Made by a program: the position numbers and the translations under genes. This document shows, one piece after another, positions 8,516-16,231 of a stretch of DNA of 43,226 nt. Under the pieces are notes generated by a model. The model was given only the letters and a program-made list of their open reading frames with translations, did no database searches and was not told the origin of the DNA. This DNA comes from Zoogloea ramigera (lineage in GTDB: Bacteria > Pseudomonadota > Gammaproteobacteria > Burkholderiales > Rhodocyclaceae): the NCBI RefSeq assembly GCF_006539865.1, contig NZ_BJNV01000016.1, positions 1 to 43,226 of the forward strand. The letters run 5' to 3'. How positions within the stretch are numbered: position 1 is the stretch's first letter; each line of letters begins with the position of its first letter.

Positions 8516-9166
8516 TCAGTCTTTGTTCACGGGCGATTCGGGATCGACCAGGAAGGCGACGATGTGGGTGATCTGCTCCGGCGTCAGCCAGCTGTGCAGC
8601 CCGAAGCGGGGCATGTTGGTGCACGCGGTGAAGGCGTTGGAGTTGTAGATCTTGTCGTAGGTGTATTTGACGATCTCGTCACTGGTGCCGCGCAGCTTGC
8701 CGAAATGGTGCAGGCTGGGGCCGATGGTGCCGTAGGCGACCTCTTTTTTGGCCAGCTGATGGCAGGCGTAGCAGTTGCCGCCGCGCAGGCGGCCCGGCGG
8801 ATCGGGCTGGATGAAGCCGATGTGGCCGCCGGTGCCGACGGCGGCGAGCTTCTCGCCTTCCTTCCAGTCGCCGATCAGCTTGCCTTCGACCGGATAGCGG
8901 ATGGTGGCCATCTGGGCCTTCTCGATCTGCGCGCGCAGCTTGGCCGGCGGGTTGTCGCGGTACTGGCTGCACAGGCGCATGGCCTCGTCTTGGTCGAGGC
9001 GGGTCATCCAGTATTTGGGGTTGTCGGCGCGGAAGGAGCTGCGGAAGACCTGTTCGGCCTGGGCGGTGATGTCGTTGTTCGGGGCGTTCTTCTGGGCCTG
9101 AGCGAAGCCGGGGAGCAGGGCGAGGCCTGCGGCGGCCAGGGCGATGCGGGCGATGGTTCTGGTCAT
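8516..9166 (-). CDS. soxX: SoxX, monoheme cytochrome subunit of the SoxAX complex
   Basis: A 216-residue periplasmic cytochrome c. The signal peptide ends GFAQA at residue 24. The haem site is Cys132-Tyr-Ala-Cys135-His136, and Met185 in ACTNMPRFG is the likely axial ligand. It partners SoxA to couple thiosulfate oxidatively to the SoxY swinging arm, receiving the electrons released. The protein is the long form, with about 100 residues before the haem site. The gene starts 16 bases after soxA and ends 14 bases before soxB, so it is within a tight operon. Confidence 0.94.
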   Translation of the reverse strand: MTRTIARIALAAAGLALLPGFAQAQKNAPNNDITAQAEQVFRSSFRADNPKYWMTRLDQDEAMRLCSQYRDNPPAKLRAQIEKAQMATIRYPVEGKLIGDWKEGEKLAAVGTGGHIGFIQPDPPGRLRGGNCYACHQLAKKEVAYGTIGPSLHHFGKLRGTSDEIVKYTYDKIYNSNAFTACTNMPRFGLHSWLTPEQITHIVAFLVDPESPVNKD

Positions 9167-9182
9167 GGCGCTCGTCCTTTGG

Positions 9183-9989
9183 TCAGCGTTTGATGCCGGG
9201 GGTCTGCATCACCGTGCCGCTGGCGGTCTTCTGGAGGAAGACCTCGAGGGCGATGACGGAGTCGGACAGGTACTTGGGTTCGGGCCAGCGGGCCTGGCGC
9301 ATGCAGTCGATCAGGCGGCGCTGCATCGTCCATACGGCGCCCTGGGAGACGCGGTACGACGGCCAGTTGCCCATCGCGGTGCCGGCGCCGGCCTGGGTGG
9401 TGAGGTTGCCGAGCTCCTGCAGGCGGATGCGCTTGCCCTCCTGGCCGTGGCAGATGGCGCAGGAGAAATCCTGCGGGCCGCTGCGGCGGTAGAAGATCTG
9501 CTCGCCGATCTTGGCCATGCGGGCTTCCTCGGGGTGGCGGGCCGGCACGTTGATCTTCTCGCCGTTCGACTTGGCGCCGATGTAGGTGACCAGGGCCTCG
9601 ATGTCGGAATCACGGCCGGGCTTCGAGAACCAGTTTTTGGTGACGTCTTCTTCCTTGAAGCCCTGCAAGGTAACCATGCAGTGCACCACCCGCGATTCGG
9701 CGTCCATCACCTTTTTGGTGTCGGCGAAGTAGCGCGGCAGCTGGGCGTAGGCGCCTTCGAGCTTGCCGGGGCCGAGGCCCATGTCGCATTGCTCCAGGCT
9801 GGCGTTTTTCGGGCCGCGGGCTTTCTTCCAGAGATCCTCGCCCTTGGCTTCGAGCAGCTCGGCCGGGTTGCCGTCGGCCAGCATCTCGCGGTATTTGGCG
9901 ATATCGTCCATCGTCGAGCCCTGGGCCAGCGCGGCGCCGGCCAGCCCGACCGTGGCGGCGGCCAGCGCCGCATGCACGATGCTATGCAT
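9183..9989 (-). CDS. soxA: SoxA, catalytic cytochrome subunit of the SoxAX complex
   Basis: A 268-residue periplasmic cytochrome. The signal peptide ends GAALA near residue 22. One haem site remains, Cys177-Ala-Ile-Cys180-His181, and the active-site cysteine ligand is Cys229 in IDCMRQARWPEP, the residue that becomes a persulfide in SoxA. Cys68 and Cys104 occupy the place of the lost N-terminal haem and are expected to form a disulfide, so this is the monoheme type of SoxA. It joins thiosulfate to SoxY. A 98-bp gap separates it from soxZ; no terminator is obvious there. Confidence 0.95.
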   Translation of the reverse strand: MHSIVHAALAAATVGLAGAALAQGSTMDDIAKYREMLADGNPAELLEAKGEDLWKKARGPKNASLEQCDMGLGPGKLEGAYAQLPRYFADTKKVMDAESRVVHCMVTLQGFKEEDVTKNWFSKPGRDSDIEALVTYIGAKSNGEKINVPARHPEEARMAKIGEQIFYRRSGPQDFSCAICHGQEGKRIRLQELGNLTTQAGAGTAMGNWPSYRVSQGAVWTMQRRLIDCMRQARWPEPKYLSDSVIALEVFLQKTASGTVMQTPGIKR

Positions 9990-10087
9990 GTATGTCTCCT
10001 CCTTTGTGGGGTGCTGCTGCCGTCTTCGCGGCGGTCTTGGGGGCAGCGGATTGCACGGGCGAGGGCAGGGCGCCCCCGCCGCGGGCG

Positions 10088-10399
10088 TCAGGCGATCTGG
10101 ACTTCGTCGGTCCGCTTGTCGCCCTTGTTGTCCATCCAGGTCACCGCCAGCTTGTCGCCCTTGGCGCCGCCCTTGAACTTGAAGGCCAGGTAGGGGTTCT
10201 TCGACACCGCGGTGCCGAACTGCGCCGCCAGCACCTGTTTGCCGTTGTGCTCGGCGCTCACCTCGGTGATGAAGTGGGCCGGGATCAGGGCGCCGGCGGT
10301 GTCCTTGCGCTGGCCGGTCTCCATCTCGTGGCTCATCAGGATCTTCACTTCGGTGATGCCTTCTTTCGCGCTGGCGCGAATCTTCATCGGATCTGCCAT
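10088..10399 (-). CDS. soxZ: SoxZ, sulfur-carrier partner protein
   Basis: A 103-residue protein with no signal peptide of its own, as expected for SoxZ, which is exported with SoxY. It begins MADPMKIRAS, contains MSHEMETGQRKD and AQFGTAVSKNPYLAFKF, which are typical of SoxZ, and ends DEVQIA. SoxYZ carries the sulfur intermediates on a SoxY cysteine between SoxAX, SoxB and SoxCD. The gene follows soxY by 33 bases. Confidence 0.95.
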   Translation of the reverse strand: MADPMKIRASAKEGITEVKILMSHEMETGQRKDTAGALIPAHFITEVSAEHNGKQVLAAQFGTAVSKNPYLAFKFKGGAKGDKLAVTWMDNKGDKRTDEVQIA

Positions 10400-10432
10400 T
10401 TTCTTTTCTCTCCTTGTTCGATTCGCGCGGGC

Positions 10433-10900
10433 TCAGCCGCCACAGCCGCCGAGGGTGACCTTGATTTCCTTCTTGGTCATCAGGAACTGGCCGCCAACCT
10501 TGACCAGCGCATAGACGTCGGAGGTCTGGCCCATCTTGACCCGGGTCTGCACCGCGGCCTCGGTGCCGGCGGGCAGCATGAAGCTGGCGGCCAGCGGGTT
10601 GGGGTTCTTCTCGATGAGGATCGCGATGGCCTCGACGCCGGCCAGCGCCGACACCACGCCCACCGGCACCACGGCGCCGTTTTCAGCGATGTCGGGGGCG
10701 GTGATCTGCACATCGGCCGAGTTGGCCGGCGCACTGGCGCCGAGGGCCTTGAGGGTCTCCTCGATGGTCTTGGCGTCGAAGGCCGACTTGTTCCATTCGG
10801 CGCGGGCCTGGCCCGGGGTGATCAGGCCGGCGGCGGCCAGGAGGCCGAAGAGGCCGAGGCCTCCGCCAGCCTTGAGTGCTTCACGGCGTTGCAGGTTCAT
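10433..10900 (-). CDS. soxY: SoxY, sulfur-carrier protein
   Basis: A 155-residue periplasmic carrier. A Tat signal (LQRREALKAGGGLGLFG) covers about the first 34 residues and would export SoxY with its bound partner SoxZ. The protein ends LGGCGG, the invariant swinging-arm motif whose cysteine (residue 153) binds the sulfur substrate during the whole Sox cycle. It sits between soxD and soxZ with short gaps, so it is in the soxCDYZAXB operon. Confidence 0.97.
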   Translation of the reverse strand: MNLQRREALKAGGGLGLFGLLAAAGLITPGQARAEWNKSAFDAKTIEETLKALGASAPANSADVQITAPDIAENGAVVPVGVVSALAGVEAIAILIEKNPNPLAASFMLPAGTEAAVQTRVKMGQTSDVYALVKVGGQFLMTKKEIKVTLGGCGG

Positions 10901-10925
10901 GTGTCTCTCTCCTTGGGTGATCGGG

Positions 10926-12005
10926 TTACTGCGCCTTGGCGCCAGAAAGGATCCACTTGACGAGGCGGCGGGCGTCCTCGTCCTTCAGCTGGGTTTGCGC
11001 GGGCATCGGGATGGCGCCCCACACGCCCTGGCCGCCGGCCTTGAGCTTGGCGACGAGCTTCGATTCGGCGTCGGCCTGGCCCTTGTACTTGGCGGCGACC
11101 TCGTTGTAGCCGGGGCCGACGATCTTGTTGGCCGTGCCGTGGCAGGCCATGCAGCCGTTATCGGCGGCGAGCTTGGTGGCCGCGGCGTTTTCGCTCAGCG
11201 GTGCGGCGGCAGCCGGGGCCGCTGCCTTGCCGCTGGTGTCCTTGCCACGCACCGGGCCGACAGGCCGGTTCTGCTCGGCGATGTTGCCGTGGGCGGCCTC
11301 GGCATACACCGGCAGGAGCGAGGCGATCTTCACCTCGGTCTTGCAGTGGCTCATGCAGGCGGTGTTCTTGACGTCGGGCTTGCCGCCGTTGCCGATGCCG
11401 TCCCTGGCAGCCGAGGCGCCCGGCCACATGCCGTGGTCGGTGTTCATGCCGTTGCGGTTGGGCATGCGGGCCTGGGCCTCGGCGATGTTCTTGTCGCTGA
11501 GGGTGAAGTCGGCGGGCACCACCTCGGCCTGGTTGAGCAGGTAGGCCACCAGCCCGTACACCTCGTCGTTGCTGAGCGACTTCGGCGCGGTGAGCGGCAT
11601 CGCCCGGTTGATGTAGTCGAACAGTGTGGACACCGTGGCCACCTTCATGATCGCGGTGCGCTGGGGTGCGTCGCCCTTGGCCAGCGAGGCGACGCGGCCG
11701 GTTTTGATGTCGTCCTTCGTGGTGCCGCCGATCAGCGGGGTGTGCACCTCGTTGGACTCGCCGAAGCTGCCGTGGCAGGAGGCGCACTTGGCCTCCCAGA
11801 CTTCCTCGCCCTGGGCGACGCTGCCGCGGCCTGGGCGCAGGCCCTTGAAGTCGGGGCGCACGTCGATGTCCCAGGCGTGGATCTCGGCCGGTGTGGCCGC
11901 GCGGCCGACGCCGCTGTACTTGCCGTCGGCCAGCGCACCGGTGACGCCGCCCGCCAGCCCGATCGCCAGGGCGGCCGCCAGAGTGGCTTTAGAGAACCTG
12001 GACAT
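10926..12005 (-). CDS. soxD: SoxD, diheme cytochrome subunit of sulfane dehydrogenase SoxCD
   Basis: A 359-residue periplasmic cytochrome. The signal peptide ends TGALA near residue 26. Two haem sites are visible: Cys74-Ala-Ser-Cys77-His78 and Cys285-Met-Ala-Cys288-His289. An extra Cys217-Met-Ser-His-Cys221 pair lies between the domains and may form a disulfide. An Ala/Pro-rich linker (about 258-275) separates the two cytochrome domains. With SoxC it oxidises the sulfane sulfur on SoxY, yielding six electrons. The gene begins inside soxC (17-bp overlap). Presence of soxCD predicts full oxidation of thiosulfate to sulfate rather than stored sulfur globules. Confidence 0.94.
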   Translation of the reverse strand: MSRFSKATLAAALAIGLAGGVTGALADGKYSGVGRAATPAEIHAWDIDVRPDFKGLRPGRGSVAQGEEVWEAKCASCHGSFGESNEVHTPLIGGTTKDDIKTGRVASLAKGDAPQRTAIMKVATVSTLFDYINRAMPLTAPKSLSNDEVYGLVAYLLNQAEVVPADFTLSDKNIAEAQARMPNRNGMNTDHGMWPGASAARDGIGNGGKPDVKNTACMSHCKTEVKIASLLPVYAEAAHGNIAEQNRPVGPVRGKDTSGKAAAPAAAAPLSENAAATKLAADNGCMACHGTANKIVGPGYNEVAAKYKGQADAESKLVAKLKAGGQGVWGAIPMPAQTQLKDEDARRLVKWILSGAKAQ

Positions 12006-13335
12006 TGCTCACCTCCCCGCTTTCGACGACCTTCCAAGACTGGATGGCGTTGTTGTGATAGATCGACTTGGTGCCGCGCACCGCGCGCAGCTGGCCGTAG
12101 GCGGGCTGCACGTAGCCGGTCTCGTCCACCGCGCGGGACTGCAGGACCGCCGGCTTGCCGTCCCACGCCCAGTCGATGTTGAAGCGGGTCAGGCACTTGG
12201 AGAGCACCGGGCCTTCGATGCGGGCGGGGCGCCAGTTGACGCCGCCGTCGGTGGATACATCCACCCGCTTGATCTTGCCGCGCCCGGACCAGGCCAGGCC
12301 GGAGATGTTGTAGAAGCCCTTGTCGAGGAGCAGCTGCCCGCCCGACGGGGTGGTGATCACCGACTTGCACTCCTGGGTGGAGGTGTACTGGCGGTGGCGG
12401 CCGTCGGGCATCAGGTCGATGTAGTGGATCGCCTCGTCCTTGGTGGCCCAGGGCTGGTCGCCCACCTCGATGCGGCGCAGCCACTTGACCCAGCTCACGC
12501 CCTGCACGCCGGGCACCACCAGGCGCAGCGGGTAGCCGTTTTCGGGGCGCAGCATCTCGCCGTTCTGGCCGTAGGCCACCAGCACCTCGTCGGACTGCAC
12601 GAGTTCGATGGGGATCGTGCGGGTCATCGACGAGCCATCGGCGCCCTCGGCCAGCACGTATTTGGCCTTTTTCCAGTCGACGCCGCAGTCTTCCAGCAAC
12701 AGGCGCAGGGGTACGCCGGTGAACTCGGAGCACGACAGCATGCCGTGGCTGTACTGCACGGTGGGCACCGCCACGTTGCCCCACTCCATGCCGGTGTTGG
12801 CGCCGCATTCGATGAAGTGCATCCGCGACACCGGCGGCAGGCGCAGGATGTCGTCCATGGTGTAAACCTTGGGCTGCTTCACGAAGCCTTCGTCGGTGCC
12901 ATGCACCATCAGGCGGTGGCGCGACGGGTCGATGTCGCTCCAGCCCTGGTGGTGGCGCTCGAAGTGCAGGCCCGACGGGGTGATGATGCCGAACAGGCCC
13001 TGCAGCGGCGTGAACGCCACCGAAACCTGGGGCATCCGCGTGAGGCCCGGCGACTCGCGGCGCTGCAGGCCCTTTTCGTATTGTGACGGCAGGCCGTAGG
13101 GGTGGGCGGCGACGGCCTGGCCCAGGCTGGTCGTCCAGGGCGGCAGGGTGAGGATATTGGGGTCGCCTTCGGCGGCGCGGGCAAGGCCCGGTGCCGCCAC
13201 CGCAGCGGAGGCGGTGATGAGTGCCTTGCGCAGGAAATCACGCCGGCCTTCCTTGACGGCAGCGATATCCGCCTCGCTCAGGAAGTTTTCGGGCGCAGGA
13301 CGAATCCGCCCCCGGTGGGTCGGGTGCTCAGCCAT
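11989..13335 (-). CDS. soxC: SoxC, molybdopterin sulfane dehydrogenase
   Basis: A 448-residue periplasmic enzyme of the sulfite-oxidase family. A Tat signal lies at residues 30-55 (GRRDFLRKALITASAAVAAP). The molybdenum-ligating cysteine is Cys177 in MHFIECGANTG, and the domain continues through PLRLVVPGVQGVSWVKWL to a C-terminal dimerisation domain with DVSTDGGVNWRPA. SoxCD removes electrons from SoxY-bound sulfane sulfur. It is the first gene of the minus-strand sox operon, facing the AT-rich regulatory gap, and overlaps soxD by 17 bases. Confidence 0.95.
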   Translation of the reverse strand: MAEHPTHRGRIRPAPENFLSEADIAAVKEGRRDFLRKALITASAAVAAPGLARAAEGDPNILTLPPWTTSLGQAVAAHPYGLPSQYEKGLQRRESPGLTRMPQVSVAFTPLQGLFGIITPSGLHFERHHQGWSDIDPSRHRLMVHGTDEGFVKQPKVYTMDDILRLPPVSRMHFIECGANTGMEWGNVAVPTVQYSHGMLSCSEFTGVPLRLLLEDCGVDWKKAKYVLAEGADGSSMTRTIPIELVQSDEVLVAYGQNGEMLRPENGYPLRLVVPGVQGVSWVKWLRRIEVGDQPWATKDEAIHYIDLMPDGRHRQYTSTQECKSVITTPSGGQLLLDKGFYNISGLAWSGRGKIKRVDVSTDGGVNWRPARIEGPVLSKCLTRFNIDWAWDGKPAVLQSRAVDETGYVQPAYGQLRAVRGTKSIYHNNAIQSWKVVESGEVSNVQVL

Positions 13336-13436
13336 CTGGGTTGTCTCCCTCGTTCCAGGTGTCGATATCGGCGGGGTTTTCGCTGCGTCTGTGCGCTTAG
13401 CCTGAAAGCTTTGTCGGCCCCCTTGATTTGAAGCAA

Positions 13437-13463
13437 TTTATAACCATAGACTTATATAGTCAA
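13437..13463 (-). promoter_or_regulatory. Predicted sigma70-like soxC promoter
   Basis: Read on the minus strand, TTGACT (13463-13458) and TATAAA (13442-13437) match the -35 and -10 consensus at five of six positions each, with a slightly short 15-base spacer. Transcription would start about 95 bases before soxC. An inverted repeat fills the spacer. Prediction from sequence only. Confidence 0.4.
13449..13461. promoter_or_regulatory. Inverted repeat GACT-TATAT-AGTC, possible operator
   Basis: The arms GACT and AGTC flank TATAT inside the predicted soxC promoter spacer and touch its -35 box, so a bound repressor would block RNA polymerase. Arms of four bases are short, so chance is possible in AT-rich DNA. 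Confidence 0.3.
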
Positions 13464-13475
13464 TTACTAATATTG

Positions 13476-13486
13476 GTGCAGTGCAC
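13476..13486. promoter_or_regulatory. Inverted repeat GTGCA-G-TGCAC, possible operator
   Basis: A perfect five-base-arm palindrome with a one-base centre, placed between the predicted soxC promoter and the TTGACA that faces the plus-strand genes. It could serve both arms. No assigned regulator. Confidence 0.3.
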
Positions 13487-13629
13487 GAAATGGGTAGTTG
13501 ACACAGGTTATGACATAAAATTGCGTTCTTGATGCTTCGACCGGCTTGTCCAGGTAATCTTTGCCGGAAAACAATAAAAAAGAAGCCCCAGTTTGGTCAC
13601 CGCCACGGCGGAACTCAGGAGGAGTAGGA

Positions 13630-13944
13630 ATGAAAGTCTCGCAATGGATGGCCGGCATCTGCCTGCTCGGCACCCTCGGTGTGGCCCAGGCGGAAGCCCG
13701 GCCCGACCCCGATCTGGCCCGCAACCTGGCGGCCACCTGCGCCAACTGTCACGGCACCAATGGGCGGGCGGTGCAGAGTGCCGGCAACGAGGAGCTGGCC
13801 GGTGTCCCCAAGGACAAACTCATGCAGAAGCTCAGGGATTTCCGCTCCGGCGCCAAGCCCGCGACGATCATGCACCAGATCTCGAAGGGCTATACCGAAG
13901 CACAACTCGAACTCGTCGCGGCGTACTTCGCCGCTCAAAAGTGA
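13630..13944 (+). CDS. Monoheme cytochrome c, FccA/SoxE-like partner of the flavocytochrome
   Basis: A 104-residue exported class I cytochrome. The signal peptide ends VAQAEA near residue 23. The haem site is Cys37-Ala-Asn-Cys40-His41, and Met81 in PATIMHQISKGYT is the likely axial ligand. Its gene ends 14 bases before that of the FCSD flavoprotein, so it is expected to be the electron-accepting haem subunit of that enzyme, comparable to FccA or SoxE. Classical Chromatium FccA carries two haems; this form has one. The start is well supported by AGGAGGAG six bases upstream. Confidence 0.88.
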   Translation: MKVSQWMAGICLLGTLGVAQAEARPDPDLARNLAATCANCHGTNGRAVQSAGNEELAGVPKDKLMQKLRDFRSGAKPATIMHQISKGYTEAQLELVAAYFAAQK

Positions 13945-13958
13945 GCGGAGACAACACC

Positions 13959-15236
13959 ATGCTGAATCGACGCGATTTTCTCAAGACGGCCGGCCTGGCC
14001 GCCGGCACGCTGGCGCTGCCCAGCCTCACGGGCTGCGCCATGGGCTCGCGGCCCCGCGGCCACGTGGTGGTGGTGGGTGGCGGCTACGGCGGCGCCACGG
14101 TGGCCAAGTACCTGCGCATGTGGAGCGACCTGGGTGTGGATGTGACCCTCGTCGAGCGCAACCCGCAGTTCATCTCGTGCCCCATCTCCAACCTGGTGAT
14201 TGGTGGCGACAAGACGATGGCCGACATCACCATGGGCTACGACGGCCTGCGCAACACCTGGGGCGTGAAGCTGCTGCAGGACACCGTGGTCGGCCTCGAC
14301 GCCGGCGCCCGCAAGCTCACCCTGGCCTCGGGCGGCGTGCTGGGTTATGACCGGCTGGTGCTGTCGCCGGGCATCGAGTTCATGTTCGACCAGACCCCCG
14401 GCCTCGAGACCGACGACGCGCGCCACAGCGTGCTCCACGCCTGGAAGGCCGGCGAGCAGACGGTGGCGCTGCGCAAGCAGCTCGAGGACATGCCGGACGG
14501 CGGCGTGTATGCGCTGGCCATCCCCAAGGCGCCCTACCGCTGCCCGCCGGGGCCCTACGAGCGGGCCTGCCTGGTGGCCAACTACTTCAAGAAGGCCAAG
14601 CCGAAGTCCAAGGTGCTGGTGCTCGACGCCAACGAGGAGATCACCTCCAAGAAGGCGCTGTTCACCAAGGCCTTCGAGAAGTACGCCGGCATCCTCGAAT
14701 ACCGCCCCAACAGCGAGCTGCGCGAGGTCGACGCCGCCAACCGCACGGCGATCCTCGAGTTCGACAAGGTCAAGGCCGACGTGCTCAACGTGGTGCCGCC
14801 CCAGCGCGCCGGCGACATCGCTGCAAAATCGGGCCTCAAGCTCATCAACAACCGCTGGGTGGACATCGACTGGCTCACCTACGAGTCGGTGAACACCCCG
14901 GGCGTGCATGTGCTCGGCGACGCGATCTTCCCGGCGCCGACCATGCCCAAGTCGGGCCACATGGCCAACCAGCACGCCAAGGTGGCGGCGGCGGCCATCC
15001 TGCGCCTGCTGGCCGGCGAGGCGCCCAACCTGACGCCGGTGGTGATGAACACCTGCTACAGCTTCGTCGACTCGAAGAACGTCATCCACGTGGCCTCGGT
15101 GCACCAGTACGACGCAGCCAAGAAGGTCGTGCTGCCGGTGCCGGGGGCGGGCGGCGTGTCGATGGCGGCCAACGAGCTCGAAGCCAAGTTCGCCCTGGCC
15201 TGGGCGAAGAACATCTGGGCCGACATGCTGGTCTGA
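13959..15236 (+). CDS. soxF: Flavocytochrome c sulfide dehydrogenase flavoprotein (FccB/SoxF)
   Basis: A 425-residue FAD enzyme that oxidises sulfide in the periplasm. A Tat motif (NRRDFLKTAGLAAG) is followed by LPSLTGC, which also reads as a lipoprotein cleavage site with Cys26. The FAD-binding VVVVGGGYGGATVA begins near residue 36. The redox-active disulfide cysteines are Cys74 in FISCPISNLV and Cys195 in YRCPPGPYER. The C-terminal FCSD domain contains VMNTCYSFVDSKNVIHVASV. The upstream cytochrome gene is its probable haem subunit. Start ATG at 13959 is chosen because it provides the complete Tat signal; the frame extends upstream without a credible protein. Confidence 0.94.
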   Translation: MLNRRDFLKTAGLAAGTLALPSLTGCAMGSRPRGHVVVVGGGYGGATVAKYLRMWSDLGVDVTLVERNPQFISCPISNLVIGGDKTMADITMGYDGLRNTWGVKLLQDTVVGLDAGARKLTLASGGVLGYDRLVLSPGIEFMFDQTPGLETDDARHSVLHAWKAGEQTVALRKQLEDMPDGGVYALAIPKAPYRCPPGPYERACLVANYFKKAKPKSKVLVLDANEEITSKKALFTKAFEKYAGILEYRPNSELREVDAANRTAILEFDKVKADVLNVVPPQRAGDIAAKSGLKLINNRWVDIDWLTYESVNTPGVHVLGDAIFPAPTMPKSGHMANQHAKVAAAAILRLLAGEAPNLTPVVMNTCYSFVDSKNVIHVASVHQYDAAKKVVLPVPGAGGVSMAANELEAKFALAWAKNIWADMLV

Positions 15237-15273
15237 TCCGGCAGCTTCTTGCAGCGCTTTGCCGCCAGCACAC

Positions 15274-15303
15274 CGGGCCACCCGCGGGTGGCCCGATTAT
15301 TTT
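15274..15303 (+). terminator. Rho-independent terminator after soxF
   Basis: A perfect ten-base stem, CGGGCCACCC (15274-15283) pairing with GGGTGGCCCG (15286-15295), is followed by ATTATTTT. It lies 37 bases after the flavocytochrome stop and before the convergent hydrolase gene, so it ends the plus-strand transcript. Confidence 0.8.
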
Positions 15304-15310
15304 GGGCGCT

Positions 15311-16114
15311 TCAGCCCAGCGTCGCCACGAAATCGCGGACGAGTTCGATCACTTCCGCCTCCTTCTCCCGGTGGGGGACGTGGCGGGTGTCGGCCATGAT
15401 CTCGAGCCGGGCGCCGCCGCCGACGGCCTCGGCGATCTGCCGCGGATGCTTGGGCGAGCCGTACTCGTCGTCGATGCCGTGGATCACCAGGGCGGGGCAC
15501 TGCACGCGGGGCAGGGCAGGGGCGAGGGACCACCCGGCGAAATCCGGGTGCAGCCACGAGCCGATCCAGGCGTCGAGCACCCAGCGCGTCCTGTCTCCGT
15601 GGTATCGCTTCAGGCGTTCGAACTGGCCCGCGTCCTTGAAGAGCTCCCGGGCCTCCTCGATGCCCTGCACCGTCCGGTCTTCAACGAAGGTCTGGGCGGA
15701 TTCGGTGATCAGCGCCACGCAGGCGTCGCCGCAGTGGGCTGCGCAATTTACCGCCATGCCGCCGCCGACGCTGTGGCCGAACACCACGAAGCGCCCGATG
15801 CCCAGCTGTTGCCGGACGGCCGCAAAGTCGTGCTCGGCCTCGCTGGCCACGAAGCCCAGCGCCAGCTTGCCCGGGTGCGCGTCCGACTTGCCGAAGCCGA
15901 GGCGATCATAGGCCACCACCTGCCTGCCGGTGGCCGCGCACAGCGCCGCCGGAAACCCCCGCCACAGCTCGACGCTGCCGAGGGAATCGTGCAGCAGGAT
16001 GATCGGCGCCCGGCCTGTGGCCGCCGCGGGCGACCAGACACGGGCAAAGAGACGGCCGCCGTGGCCGTCGACCCAGGCGTCTTGAACCGCTGGATGTTGG
16101 TTTTGTGTGTTCAT
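15311..16114 (-). CDS. Alpha/beta-fold hydrolase
   Basis: A 267-residue cytoplasmic protein of the alpha/beta-hydrolase family. The oxyanion loop is near IILLHDSLGS, the nucleophile is Ser115 in GHSVGG, the probable acid is in HGIDDEYGS, and the catalytic His is in DTRHVPHRE. The family covers esterases, haloperoxidases, C-C hydrolases and others; nothing here fixes the substrate. It stands alone on the minus strand, convergent with soxF, 118 bases beyond the LysR gene that might share its direction of transcription. Confidence 0.85.
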   Translation of the reverse strand: MNTQNQHPAVQDAWVDGHGGRLFARVWSPAAATGRAPIILLHDSLGSVELWRGFPAALCAATGRQVVAYDRLGFGKSDAHPGKLALGFVASEAEHDFAAVRQQLGIGRFVVFGHSVGGGMAVNCAAHCGDACVALITESAQTFVEDRTVQGIEEARELFKDAGQFERLKRYHGDRTRWVLDAWIGSWLHPDFAGWSLAPALPRVQCPALVIHGIDDEYGSPKHPRQIAEAVGGGARLEIMADTRHVPHREKEAEVIELVRDFVATLG

Positions 16115-16231
16115 GCGTGCAGGGGGGGCTTCCCGGATGGAGCGGGCTGCCCGCGGGGCGAATGATGTCGGCCCACATTCGACCGTGCGTTGACGTTCAC
16201 GTCAATACCCCGCTGCGCCCGGGCGGCCGCC

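Larger units (their letters stand above)
13336..13629. promoter_or_regulatory. AT-rich divergent control region between the two sox arms
   Basis: This gap separates soxC (minus) from the cytochrome/flavocytochrome pair (plus). Bases 13430-13570 are strikingly AT-rich against the surrounding GC-rich DNA. It contains a plausible soxC promoter, two short inverted repeats, and a TTGACA at 13498-13503 facing the plus-strand genes whose partner -10 box is unclear (TAAAAT at 13516 is too close). No regulator gene such as soxR lies in the window. The role is inferred from position and composition. Confidence 0.6.

Noticed and set aside
13935..15281. A 448-codon open frame antisense to soxF
   Set aside because: The flavocytochrome has conserved FAD and cysteine motifs; the antisense product has none and is His-rich.
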